Source of the DNA: Chlorocebus sabaeus
Taxonomy: Eukaryota; Chordata; Mammalia; Primates; Cercopithecidae
NCBI RefSeq assembly: GCF_047675955.1
Contig: NW_027327635.1
Coordinates: 124,001-188,000, forward strand
Reading direction: 5' to 3'
DNA length: 64,000 nt
The notes under the pieces are model-generated. The model did not search any database and was not told the DNA's origin. It saw only the letters and a list, made by a program, of their open reading frames with translations. Below, one piece after another: positions 45,201 through 57,171 of the stretch; within the stretch, counting starts at the first letter, position 1; every line of letters starts with the position of its first letter. Both the position numbers and the translations under genes were made by a program.

Positions 45201-47704
45201 AGCCCATCAAAACCGGTTTGAACCGGTCTGGTCTGATTTGAGCTGATCAAAACCGGTTTGAGCCGGTCTGGCCCGGTTTTATCCGGTGTGGACCGGTCTG
45301 GTCCGGTTTGATCCGGTTTCAGCCGGTCTGGGCCTGTCTGGTCCGGTTTGATTCGGTGTGAGCTGGTCTGGTCCTCTTTGATCCGGTGTCTTCCGGTCAA
45401 AACCAGTTTGAGCCGGTATGGTCCATTTTGAGCCGGTCTGCTCTGGTTTGAGCCGGTCAAAACCGGTTTGTGGCCCGGTTTTAGCCGCTCTGCGCCGGTC
45501 TGGTCCGGTTTTCATCCGGTTTCAGCTGGTCTGGGCCGGTCGAGTCTGGTTTGATCCAGTCCAAATCGCTTTGAGCTGGTCAAAACCGCTTTGAGCCGGT
45601 CTGGTCTGGTTTGAGCCGATCAAAACCGGCTCAGGTCGGTCAAAACCGGTTTGGGCCAGTCTGGTCTGGTTTGAACAGGTCACAACCGGTTTGTGGCCCA
45701 GTTTTAGGCGGTCTGGGCCGGGCTGGTCCGTTTTGATCTGATTTTAGCTGGTCTGGGCCGGTCTGATTCGGTTTGAACCGCTCTCATCCAGTCAAAACCG
45801 GTCTCATCTGGTCAAAACCAGTTTCAGTCGGTCGGGTGTGGTTTGAGCAGGTCAAAACCGGTTTGAGCCGATCTGGTCTGGTATGAGCCGGTCTGGTCTG
45901 GTTTAAGACGGTCAAAACCGATTAGAGCCTCTCTGAGCCGGTCTGGTCCGGTTTGATCCGGTCTAATCTGGTCAAAACCGGTTTGAGCCGGTGGAAAACC
46001 GGTTTTAGCCGGTCTGGAGTGGTTTGAGCCAGTCAAAACCGGATTGAGCCGGTCAAAAACGGAATGAGCCAGTCAAAACCGGTTTGAACCGTTCTGGTCT
46101 GGTTTGAGTCGCTCTGGCCCAGTTTGAGCCGGTCTGGCCCAGTTTTAGCCGGTCCGGGCCAGTCTCTTCCTGTTTGATCCTGTTTCAGCCGGTCTGGGCC
46201 TATCTGGTACAGTTTGATCCGGTGAGAGCCAGTGTGCTCCAGTTTGAGCCGGTGTCATCCGGTCAAAACCGGTTTGAGCCGGTCTGGTCCGGTTTGAGCC
46301 AGTCTGGACTGGTTTGAGCCGGTCAAAATTGGTTCAGGCTGGTGAAAAGAGGTTTGTGGCCCGGTTTCAGCCGGTCTGGGCCGGTCTGGTCCGTTTTTTT
46401 CCGGTTTCAGCTGGTCTGGGCCAGTCGAGTCTGGTTTGATCTGGTCAAAACCACTTTGAGCCGGTCAAAACCGGCTCAGGTCGGTCAAAACCGGTATGAG
46501 CCTGTCTGGTCTGCATTGAACCTGACAAAACCGGTTTGTGGCCCAGTTTAATGCGGTCTGGGCCGGTCTAGTCTGGTTTGATCTGATTTTAGCCATTCTG
46601 GGCCGGTCTGATTCGGTTTATCCGGTCTCATTTGGTCAAAACCGGTTTTAGCCGGTCAAAACCGGTTTCAGCCGGTCTGGTGTGGTTTGAGCAGGTCAAA
46701 ACCGATTTCAGCCGATCTGGTCTTATTTGAGCCGGTCTGGTCAGTTTGAGCCTTTCAAAATTGGTTTGAGCCGGTTTTGTCTAGTTGAAGCCAGTCAAAA
46801 CCGATTCGAGCCTGTCTGAGCCGGTCTGGTCTGGTTTGATCCGGTCTAATCAGGTCAAAACCGGTTTGAGCTGATGAAAACCGGTTTTAGCCGGTCTGGA
46901 GTGGTTTGAGCCGGTCAAAATTGGTTTGGGCCGGACAAAACCGGATTGAGCCAGTCAAAACCGGTTTGAACCAGTCTGGTCTGGTTTGAGCCGGTCAAAA
47001 CCGTTTTGAGCCGGTCTGGCCCGATTTTAACCGGTCTGTGCCGGTCTGGTCCAGTTTGGTCCGGTTTCATCTGGTCTGGGAGTGTCTGCTCCGGTTTGAT
47101 CCGGTGTCATCTGGTCAAAACCGGTTTGAGCCGGTCTGGTCCAGTTTGAGCCTGTCAAAAATGGCTCAGTCTGGTCAAAACCGGTTTGAAACGGTCTGGT
47201 CTGGTTTGAGCCGGTCCAAACCGGTTTGTGGCCCAGTTTTAGCCGGTCTGGCCCGGTCTGGTCTGGTTTGATCCAGTTTCAGCCAGTCTGGCCCGGTCTG
47301 GTCTGGTTTGAGCCGGTCAAAGTAGGTTTGGCCCGGTTTTAGGTGGTCTGGGCCGATCTGGTCCGGTTTGATATGGTTTTAGCTGGTCTTGGCTCGTCTG
47401 GTCCGGTTTGATCCGGTCTGATATGGTCAAAATCGGTTTCAGGTGGTCAATACCGGTTTGAGCAGGTCTGGTGTGGTTTGAGCCGGTCAAAACCGGTTTT
47501 AGCCTGTCAAAACCGATACGAGCCGTTCAAAACCAGTTTGAGCTGTTCGAAACTGGATTGAACCGGTCTGGTCTGGTTTGAGCCGGTAAAAACCGCTATG
47601 AGCTGGTCAAAACCTGTTTGAGATGGTCTGATCTGGTTTTAGTCCTTCTGGTCTGTTTTGAGCTGGTCAAAACCGGTTTGTGGCCTAGTAATAGGCAGTC
47701 TAGG

Positions 47705-47725
47705 CTGGTCTGGTGACTTTGAAAA
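47705..47725. other. Satellite B to alpha satellite junction
   Basis: The sequence passes from the B words CTGGTCTGGT straight into GACTTTGAAAATTCCACAAG, which is the middle of an alpha monomer. No unique DNA, target-site duplication or mobile element is visible at the join. Confidence 0.93.
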
Positions 47726-50700
47726 TTCCACAAGAACATACTTAGCGAAAGGCTACTGGAGGGGAAAGCTTTAACTCTATGAGATGAATTAACAGAACAC
47801 AAAGCCATTTCTCAGAAAGCTTCTTTCCATTATCTAACGGAAGAGATTCACTTTTTCACCATAGCCCTCTATGGGTTTCCAAATATCACTTTGCAAATTC
47901 CAAAAAAAAAGTCTTAGCGAAGGGCGTCTTGAGGGGAAAGCTGTAACTCTGTGAGATGAATTACAGAACACAAAGCACTTTCTCAGAATACTTCTTTCCA
48001 GTTTTTAAATGAAGATAATTCCTTTTTGACAATAGCCCTCTATAGAATTCCGAATATCACTTTGCAAATTAAACAAGAACAGTTTTAGCGAAAGGCTTCT
48101 TGAGGGGAAAGCTGTAACTCTGTGAGATGAATTAAGAGAACACAAAGCCTTTTCTCAGAAAACTTCTTTCAAGTTTTTAGCTGAAGATATTTCCTTTTTA
48201 ACCATAGCCCTCTAAGGGCTTACAAATATCACCTTGCAAATTCCAAAACAACAGTCTTAGTGAAAGACTTCTTGAGGGGAATGCTGTAACTCTGTGAGAT
48301 GAACAGAATACAAAGCAGTTTCTCAGAAAGCTTCTTTCAGGTTTTTAACTGAAGATATTTACTTTTTCACAATAGGCATCTCTGGGGTACCAAATATCAC
48401 TTTGGAAATTCCACAAGAACAGTCTTAGTGTAGGCCTTCTTGAGGGGAAAGCTGTAACTCTGTGAGATGAATTAACAGAACACAAACAAGTTTCTAAGAA
48501 ACCTTCTTTTCAGTTTTTATCTTAGGATATTTCCTTTCTAACCATAGCCCTCTATGGGCTTCCAAATATCACTTTGCAAATTCTGCAGGAACAGTCTTTG
48601 CGAAAGGCTTCTTGAGGGGAAATCTGTTACTCTGTGAGATGAATTACCAGAATATAAAGCAGTTTTTCAGAAAACTTCTTTCCAGTTTTTAATGAAGACA
48701 TTTTCTTTTTCATCATCGCCCTCTATGGTCTTCCAAATATCACTTTGAATATTACACAAGAACAGTCTTAGTCAACGGCTTCTTGAGGGGAAAGCTGTAA
48801 CACTGTGAGATGAATTAACAGAACACAAAGCAGTTTCACAGAAAGCTTCTTTCCGATTTTTATCTGAGGACATTTACTTTTTCACCATATCCCCCTAGGG
48901 TCTTCCAAATATCACTTTGCAAATTCCACAAGAACAAACTTTGCGAAAGGCTTCATGAGGGGAAAGCTGAAACACTGAGAGATGAATTAACAGAACACAA
49001 AACAGTTTCTCAGATAGATTCTTTCCAGTTTTTATCTGAACATATTTTATTTTTCAACATAACCCTCCATGGGCTTCCAAATATCACTTTGCAAATTCCA
49101 AAAGAACAGTCTTAGTGAACGTCCTCTTGAGGGGAAAGCTGTAATTCTGTGAGATCAACTACAAGAACACAAAGAAGTTTCTCAGAAAGCTTCTTTCCAG
49201 TTTTTATCAGAGGACATTCCCTTTTTCACCATAAGCCTCTAAGGGATTCCAAATATCAGTTTGCAAATTCCACAAGAAGAGTCTTAGCGAAAGGTTTCTT
49301 GAGGGGTAAGCTGTAACTCTGTGAGATGATTAACAGAACACAAAGCAGTTTCTCAGAAAGCTTCTTTGCAGTTTTTAGCTGAAGATATTTCCTTTTTCAC
49401 CGTAGCCCTCTAGGGTCTTCCAAATATCACTTTGCAAATTTCACAAGAACAGTCTTAGCGAAAGGCTTCCTGAGGGGAAAGCTATAACTCTGTGAGATGA
49501 ATTAACACTACACAAAACAGTTTCTCAGAAAGCTTCTTTCCAGTTTTTAACTTAAGATATTACCTTTTACACCATAGCCCTCTATAGGCTTCCAAATATC
49601 ACTTTTCAAATTCAACAAGAACAGTCTTAGCGAAAGACTTCTTCAGGGGAAAGCTGTTACTCTGTGAGATGAATTAACAGAACACAAAGCCGTTTCTCAG
49701 AATGCTTCTTTCCAGTTTTTAACGGAAGAGAATTCCTTTTTCACCATAGCCCTATAAGGGTATCCAAATATCACTTTGCAAATTCCAAAAGAACAGTATT
49801 AGCGAAAGGCTTCTTGAGGTGAAAGCTGTAACTGTGTGAGATGTATTAACAGAACACAACGCAGTTTCTCAGAAAGCTTCTTTCCAGTTCTTCAAAGAAG
49901 ATATTTCCTTTTTCAACATAGCCCTCTATGGGCTTCCAAATATCACTTTGGAAATTCCACAAGAACAGTCTTAGCGAAAGGCTTCTTGAGGGGAAGTCTT
50001 AACTCTGTGAGATGAATTCACAGAACACAAAGCAGTTTCTCAGAAAGCTTCTTTCCAGTTTTTAACTGAAGATATTTCTTTTTTACCATAGACCTCTAGG
50101 GGCTTCCAAATTTCACTTTGCAAATTCCACAAGAACAGTCTTACCGAGAGGCATCTTGAGGGGAGAGCTGTAACTCAGTGAGATGAATTAACAGAACACA
50201 ATGAAGTTTCTCAAAAAGATTCTTTCCAGTTTTTAACTGAAGAGATTTCCTTTTTCACCCTAGCAGTATGTGGGCTTCCAAATATCATTTTGAAAATTCC
50301 ACAAGAACAGTCTTAGTGAAAGGCTTCTTGAGGGGAAAGCTGTAACTCTGTGAGATGAATTAACAGAACACAAAACAGTTTCTCAAAAGTCTTCTTTTCA
50401 GTTTTTATCTTAGGATATTTCCTTTTTCACCACAGCTCTCTATGGGCTTCCAAATATCACTTTTTAAATTCCACAAGAACTCTCTTAGAGAAAGGCTTCT
50501 TGAGAGGAAAGCTGTAACTCTATGAGATAAATTAACAGAACACAAAGCAGTTTCTCAGAACGCTTTTTTCCAGTTTTAAACTGAAGATATTTCCTTTTTC
50601 ACCATAGCTCTCCATGGGCTTCGAAATATCACTTTACAAATTCCACAAGAACAGTCTTAGTGAAAGGTTTCTCCAGGGGAAAACTGTAAGTCTTTGAGAT

Positions 50701-50932
50701 GATTAACAGAACACAAAACAGTTTCTCAGACATCTTCTTTCCAGTTTTTAACTGAAGATATTACCTTTTTCACCATAGCCCTCTATAGGCTTCCAAATAT
50801 CACTTTGAAAATTCCACAAAAACATACTTAGCGAAAGGCTAATTAAGGGGAAACTTTAACTCTGTGAGATGAATTAAAAGAACACAAAGCCGTTTCTCAG
50901 AAAGCTTCTTTCCAGTTTTTAACTGAAGATAT

Positions 50933-50949
50933 TTCCTTTTTCACCATAG
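50933..50949 (+). promoter_or_regulatory. A-type (pJalpha) box in alpha monomer, example
   Basis: TTCCTTTTTCACCATAG matches the human pJalpha-box consensus TTCCTTTTYCACCRTAG at all 17 positions. It sits where B-type human monomers carry the CENP-B box. Presence is seen; protein binding is not shown. Confidence 0.8.
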
Positions 50950-51103
50950 CCCTCTACACGTTTCCAAACATCACTTTCCAAATTCCACAAGAACAGTCTT
51001 AGCGAAAGGCTTCTTGAGGGGAAAGCTTAACTCTGTGGGATGAATTAACAGAACACAAAGCAGTTTCTCAGAAAGCTTCTTTCCAGTTTTTAACTGAAGA
51101 TAT

Positions 51104-51120
51104 TTCCTTTTTCACCATAG
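51104..51120 (+). promoter_or_regulatory. A-type (pJalpha) box in alpha monomer, example
   Basis: Exact 17-base match to the pJalpha consensus, one monomer (171 bp) after the box at 50933. The spacing shows that the box recurs once per unit. Confidence 0.8.
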
Positions 51121-53680
51121 CCCTCTATGGGCTTCCAAATATCACTTTGCAAATTCCACAAGAACAGGTTTAGCGAAATGCTTCTTGAGGGGAATGCTGT
51201 TACTCTGTGGGATGATTTAACAGAGCAAAAAGCAGTTTCTCAGAAAGCTTCTTTCCAGTTTTTAACGGAATATATTTCCTTTTTCACCTTAGCCCTCTAT
51301 GGGCTTCCAAATATCACTTTGCAAATTCCACAAAAACAATCTTAGCGAAAGGCTTCTTGAGGGGAATGCTCTAACTCTGTGAGATGAATTGACAGAACAC
51401 AAAGCAGTTTCTCAGAAAGCTTCTTACCAGTTTTGAACTGAAGATATTTTCTTTTTCACCATAGCCCTCCCTGGGCTTCCAAATATCACTTTGGAAATTC
51501 CACAACAACAGTCATAGCGAAACGCTTCTTGAGGGGAAAGCTGTACCTCTGTGAGATGAATTAAGAGAACACAAAGCCGTTTCTCAGAAAGCTTCGTTCC
51601 AGTTTTTAACGGAAGATATTTCCTTTCTCACCATAGCCCTCTATGGGCTTCCAAATATCACTTTTTAAATTCCACAAGAACAGTCTTAGAGAAAGCTTCT
51701 TGTTTGGAATGTTGTAACTCTGTGAGATGAATTAACAGAACACAAAGCAGTTTCTCAAAAAGTTTCTTTCCAGTTTTTAACTGAAGATATTTCCTTTTTC
51801 ACTTTAGGCTTCTATGGGCCACCAAATATCACTTTTTAAATTCCACAAGAACAGTCTAAGCGAAAGACTTCTTGAGAGGAAAGCTATAACTCTCTGAGTT
51901 GAATTAGCAGAACGCAAAGCAATATCTCAATAATCTGTTTTTCAGTTTTTATCTTAGGATATTTCCTTTTTCAACATAGCCCTCTAAGGGTTTCCAAATA
52001 TCACTTTTTAAATTCCACAAGAACAGACTTAGAGAAAGGCTTTTGAGGGGAAAGCTGTAACTCTATGAGATGAATTAACAGAACACAAAGCATTTTCTCA
52101 GAAAGCTTCTTTCCAGTTCTTAACTGAATATATTTCCATTTTCTCCATAGCCCTCTATGGGCTTCGAAATATCCCTTTGCAAATTCCACAAGAACAGTCT
52201 TAGCGAAAGGCTTCTTGAGGTGAAAGCTGTAACTCTGTGAGATGAATTAACAAAACACAATGCAATTTTCAAAAAACTTCTTTCCAGTTTTTATCTGAAG
52301 ATATTTTCTTTTTCACCATAGCCCTCTATGGGCTTCGAAATATCATTTTGCAAATTCCACAAGAACAGCCTTAGCAAAAGGCTTCTTGAGGGGAAAGCTG
52401 TAACTCTGTGAGATGAACTAATAGAATACAAAGCAGTTTCTCAGAAAGCTTCTTTCCACTTTTTAACTGAAGATATTTCCTTTTTCACCATAGCCCTCTA
52501 AGGGCTTCCAAATATCACCTTGCAAATTCCACAAGAACAGTCTTAGCGAAATGCTTCTTGAGGGGAAAGCTGTAACTCTGTGAGATGAATTAAAAGAACA
52601 CAAAGCCGTTTCACAGAAAGCTTCTTTCCAGTTTTTAACGGAAGATATTTCCTTTTTAACCATAGCCCTCTATGGGCTTCCAAATATCACTTTGCAAATA
52701 CCACTAGAAGAGTCTTAGCAAAAGGCTTCTTGAGGGTAATGCTGTAACTCTGTGAGACGAAATAAGAGAACACAAATCCGTTTCTCAGAAAGCTTCTTTC
52801 CACTTTTTAACGAAAGAGATTTCCTTTTTCAGCATAGCCCTCTATGGGCTTCCAAATATCACTTTGCCAATTCCACAAGAACAGTCTTAGCGAAAGGCTT
52901 CCTGAGGGGAAAGGTGTAACTCTGTGAGATGAATTAACAGAACCCAAAACCGTTTCACAGAAAGCTTCTTTCCAGTTTTTAACTGAAGATATTTTCTTTT
53001 TCACCTTAGCCCTCTATGGACTTATAAATATTACTTTGCAAATTCCACAAGAACAGTCGTAGCGAAAAGGTTCCTGATAGGAAAGCTATAACTCTATGAG
53101 ATGAATTAACAGAACACAAAACAGTTTCTCAGAAAGCTTCTTTCCAGTTTTTAACTGCAGATATTTTCTTTTTGACCATAGACCCCTATGGGCTTCCAAA
53201 TATCATTTTGCATGTTCCACAAGAACAGTCTTAGCCAAAGACTTCTTGGGGGGAAAACTGTAACTATCTGAGGTCAATTAACAGAACACGAAGCAGTTTC
53301 TCAAAAAAGCTTCTTTCCCCTTTTAACAGAAGAGATTTCCTTTTTCACCATACCCCTCTATGGGCTTCCAAATATCACTGTGCAAATTCCACAAGAACAG
53401 TCTTATCGAAAGTCTTCTTGAGGGGAAAGCTGTAACTCTGTGAGATGAATTAAGAGAACACAAAGCCGTTTCTCAGAAAGCTTCTTTCCAGTTTTTAACG
53501 GAACAGATTTACTTTTTCACCATAGCCCTCTACGGGCTTCCAAATATCACTTTGCAAATTCCAAAAGAAGAGTCTTAGCGAAATTCTTCTTGAGGGGAAT
53601 GCTGAAACTCTGCAAGATTAATTAACAGAACACAAAGCAGTTTCTCAGAAAGCTTCTTTCCAGTTTTTAACTGAAGATAT

Positions 53681-53697
53681 TTCCTTTTTCACCATAG
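53681..53697 (+). promoter_or_regulatory. A-type (pJalpha) box in alpha monomer, example
   Basis: Exact match to the pJalpha consensus in the middle of the array. Confidence 0.8.
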
Positions 53698-54329
53698 CCC
53701 TGTAAGGGCTTCCTATTATCATTTCCAAATTCCAGAAGAACAGACTTCGCGAAAGTCTTCTTGATGGGAAAGCTGTAAATCTGTGATTTAATTAACAGAA
53801 CACAAAGCAGTTTCTCAGAAAGCTTCTTTTCAGTTTTTTTCTTAGGATATTTCCTAATTCACCATAGCCCACTATGGGCTTCCAAATATCACTTTGGAAA
53901 TTCCACAACAATACTCTTAGCGAAATTCTTCTTGAGGGGAAAGCTGTAACTCTGTGAGATGAATTAACAGAACAAAAAGCAGGTTCTCAGAACCATTCTT
54001 TTCAGTTTTTAACGGAAGATATTTCCTTTTTCACCATAGCCCTCTAGGGGCTCTCAAATATCTCTTTGCAAATTCCTCAAGAACAGTCTTAGGAAATGGA
54101 TTCTTGAGGGGAAAGCTCTAACTCTGTGAGATGAATTAACAGAACACAAAGCAGCTTCTCAGAAAGCTTCTTTGCAGTTTTTAACAGAAGATATTTCCTT
54201 TTTTACCATAGACCTCTATCGGCTTCCAAATATCACTTTGCATATTCCACAAGAACTGTCTTAGCGAAAGGCTTCTTGAGGGGAAAGCTGTAACTCTGTG
54301 AGATGAATTAACAAAAAACAAAGCAGTTT

Positions 54330-54630
54330 CTCAGGAATGTTCTTTACAGTTTTTATCTGAAGATATTTCCTTTTCTCCATAGCGCTCTATGGGCTACCAA
54401 ATATCACATTTCAAATTCCACAAGAACAGTCTTAGCGAAAGACTTCCTGAGGGGAAAGCTGTAAGTCTGTGAGATGAATTAAAAGAACACAAAGAAGTTT
54501 CTCAGAAAGCTTCTTTCCAGTTTTTATCGGAGGATATTTCATTTTCACCATAGCCGTCTATTGGCTTCCAAATATCATTTTTCAAATTGTGCAAGAATAA
54601 TCTTAGCGAAAGGCTTCTTGAGGGGAAAGC
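54330..54630 (-). repeat. Dispersed ~300-bp alpha duplication, copy 1
   Basis: About 1.75 monomers with private variants (CAGGAATGTTCTTTACAG, GGGCTACCAAATATCACATT, CCGTCTATTGGCTTCC, AATTGTGCAAGAATAATC). They recur almost unchanged 5144 bp downstream at 59474-59774. 5144 bp equals 30 monomers, so phase is kept. A divergent type-2 monomer follows directly at 54679. Confidence 0.88.
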
Positions 54631-54678
54631 TGTAACTCTGTGAAATGAATTCGCAAATCACAAAGAAGTTTCTCAGAA

Positions 54679-54848
54679 AGCTTCTTTCTAACTTTAACGA
54701 CGGATATTTCCTTTGGCCCTTCAGTCTTCAAAGGGATCCGAAATAACAGTTCTCAGATTCCACAGAAATAAGACTGCCAATCAGCTCTAGGAAATACAGC
54801 TGTAACTCAGTGAGTGGAAGTCATATATCACAAAGCAGTTTCTCAGAA
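54679..54848 (-). repeat. Divergent type-2 alpha monomer 1
   Basis: 170-bp unit in phase with its neighbours but very different in its centre. TTTCCTTTGGCCCTTCAGTC replaces the pJalpha box, and GGGATCCGAAATAACAG, AGATTCCACAGAAATAAG and CAGTGAGTGGAAGTCA replace the usual words. The flanks (CTCAGAAAGCTTCTTTC, CACAAAGCAGTTTC) are alphoid. It could be the second monomer type of the ~340-bp platyrrhine dimer; that identity is inferred. Confidence 0.8.
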
Positions 54849-55878
54849 AGCTTCTTTTCAGTTTTTAACTGAAGATATATCCTTTTTCACTATAGGTCAC
54901 TATGAGCTTCCAAATATCACTTTGCATATTCCACAAGAACTGTCTTAGCGAAAGGCTTCTTGAAGGGAAACCTGTAACTCTGTGAGATGAATTAACAAAA
55001 CACAAAGCAGTTTCTCAGAATGGTTCTTTTCAGTTTTTATCTTAGGATATTTACGTTTTCACCTTCGACTTCTATGGGCTTACAAATATCACTTTGCAAA
55101 TTCCACAAGAACAGTCTTAGCGAAAGGCTTCTAGAGGGGAAAGCTGAAACTCTGTGAGGTGAATTAACAGAATACAAAGCAGTTTCTCAGAAAGTTTCTT
55201 TCCAGTTTTTAACTGAAGGTATTTCCTTTTTCACCATAGCCCTCTACGGGCTTTCAAATATCACTTTGCAAATTCCACAAGAACAGTCTTAGCGAACGGC
55301 TTCTTGAGGGTAGGGCTGTAATACTGTGAGATGAATTAACAAAACACAAAGCAGTTTCTCAGAAAGCTTCTTTCCAGTTTTTATGTGAGGAAATTTCCTT
55401 TTTAACCGTACCCCTCTATGGGCTTCCAAATATCACTTTGTAAACTCCACAAGAACAGTCTTAGCGAAAGGATTCGTGATAGGAAAGGTGTAACTCTGTG
55501 TATGAATTAACAGAACACAAAGCAGTTTCTCAGAAAGCTTCTCTCCAGTTTTTAACTGAAGATATTTCCATTTTCACCATAGCCCTCTATGAGCTTCCAA
55601 ATATCATTTTGCAAATTTCACAACAACAGTCTTAATGAACGGCTTCTTGAGGGGAAAGCTATAACTCTTTGAGATGAATTAACGGTACGCAAAACAGTTT
55701 CTCAAAAAGCTTCTTTTCAGTTTTTATCTTAGGATATTTCCTTTTTCACCATAGCCCTCTATTGTTTTCCAAATATCACTTTGAAAATTCCACGAGAACA
55801 GTCTTAGCGAAAGGCCTCTTGAGGGGAAACTGTAGCTCTGTGAGATCAATTCACAGAAGTCAAAGAAGTTTCTCAGCA

Positions 55879-56049
55879 AGCTTCTTTCACACTTTTAGTG
55901 GCGGATATATCCTTTGGATCTATAGTCTTCAAAGAGATCCGAAGTAACATTTCTCAGATTCCACAGAAATAAGCCTAGCCAACAGTTCTACGAAATACAG
56001 CTGTTTCTCAGTGACAGGAAATCACATATCACAAAGCAGTTCCTCGGAA
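55879..56049 (-). repeat. Divergent type-2 alpha monomer 2
   Basis: 171-bp unit with the type-2 words ATCCTTTGGATCTATAGTC, GAGATCCGAAGTAACA and ATTCCACAGAAATAAGCC. It lies exactly 1200 bp (seven units) after the first. The following unit shares AACTGAAGCTATATCC with the unit after type-2 monomer 4. Confidence 0.8.
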
Positions 56050-57000
56050 AGCTTCTTTTCACTTTTTAACTGAAGCTATATCCTTTTTCACCATAGCGAC
56101 GTATGGACTTCCAAAGACCACTTTGGAAATTCCACAAGAACAGTCTTGGTGAAAGGCTTCTTGAGGGGAAAGCTGTAACTCTGTGAGATGAACTAAGAGA
56201 ACACAAAACCGTTTCTCAGAAAGCTTCTTTCCAGTTTTTAACTGAAGATATTTCCCTTTTCACCATAGCCCTCTAAGGGCTTCCAAATATCAATTTGAAA
56301 ATAACACAAGATCAGTCTTAGTGAATGGCTTTTTGTTCGGAAAGCTGTAACTCTCTGAGATGAATTAACAAAACACAAAGCAGTTTCTCAGAAAGCTTCT
56401 TTTCAGTTTTTATCTTACGATATTTCCTTTTTCACCATAGTTCTCTAAGCACTTCCAAATATCACTTTGCAAATTTCACAAGAACAGTCTTAGTAAACGA
56501 CTTCTTGAGGGGAATGCTGTACCTCTGTGAGATGGATTAACAGAACACAAAGCAGTTTCTCAGAAACGTTCTTTCCACTTTTTAACTGAAGATATTTCCT
56601 TTTTCCCCATAGCACTCTATGGGCTTCCAAATATCACTTTGCAAAATCCACGAGAACAGTCTTATTGAACGGTTTCTTGAGGGGAAAGCTGTAAGGCTGT
56701 GAGATGAATTCAGAGAACACAAAGCAGTTTCTCAGAAATTTTCTTTTCAGTTTTTATCTTAGGATATTTTCTTTTTAACCATAGATCTCTATGGTTTTCC
56801 ATATACCTTTTTCCAAATTCCACAAAAACAGCTTTAGCGAAAGTTTTCTTGAGGGGAAAGCCGTAATTCTGTGAGATGAATTAACAGAACACAAAGCAAT
56901 TTCTCAGAAAGCTACTTTCCAGTTTTTATCTGAAGATATTTCCTTTACACCATGGTCCTCTACGGGCTTCCAAATATCACTTTGCAAATTCCACAAGAAC

Positions 57001-57171
57001 AGTCTTACTGAACGACTTCTTGAGGGGAAAGCTGTAATTCTATAAGATGAATTAACAGAACACAAAGTCGTTTCTCAGAAAGCTTCCTTTCAGTTCTTAT
57101 CTTAGGAAATTTCTTTTTCACCACAGCCCTCTATGGGCTTCCAAATGTCACTTTGCAAATTCCACAAGAAC
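57001..57171 (-). repeat. Single-monomer tandem duplication, copy 1
   Basis: A 171-bp unit that is repeated immediately. Private variants such as ACTGAACGACTTC, AATTCTATAAGATG, AAAGTCGTTTCTC and CAGTTCTTATCTTAGG occur in both copies. I noticed no difference between them. Confidence 0.9.

Larger units (their letters stand above)
37141..47714 (+). repeat. Satellite B block 5, with a subfamily switch near 40.4 kb
   Basis: About 10.6 kb of the decamer lattice. The first 3.3 kb belongs to the same subfamily as the earlier B blocks, with GTGCTGCTC at 38848 and TTGTGTCAGGTCCAG at 39387. From about 40.4 kb the texture changes. CCGGTCAAAA and CTGGTCTGGT become more frequent, GTCTGGGCCGG is common, and the marker becomes GGTTTGTGGCCCAGTTTTAG. 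The 51-bp pattern with GAGTCCGG nearly disappears. The block abuts alpha satellite directly. Confidence 0.94.

Noticed and set aside
4386..47714. Assignment of satellites A and B to a named primate satellite family
   Set aside because: I could not match either consensus to a family from memory. A search of satellite libraries is needed, and I prefer not to give a name.
51127..51345. Short open frames in alpha satellite (60-110 codons), with others at 57304 and 58420
   Set aside because: Each spans part of one to two alphoid monomers, and related sequence in neighbouring monomers is closed. No protein feature is seen.
55062..55080. TTCGACTTCTATGGG in alpha as a degenerate CENP-B box
   Set aside because: The required A and the first C of CGGG are both changed. 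The match comes from the common CTATGGGC word of the alpha monomer.
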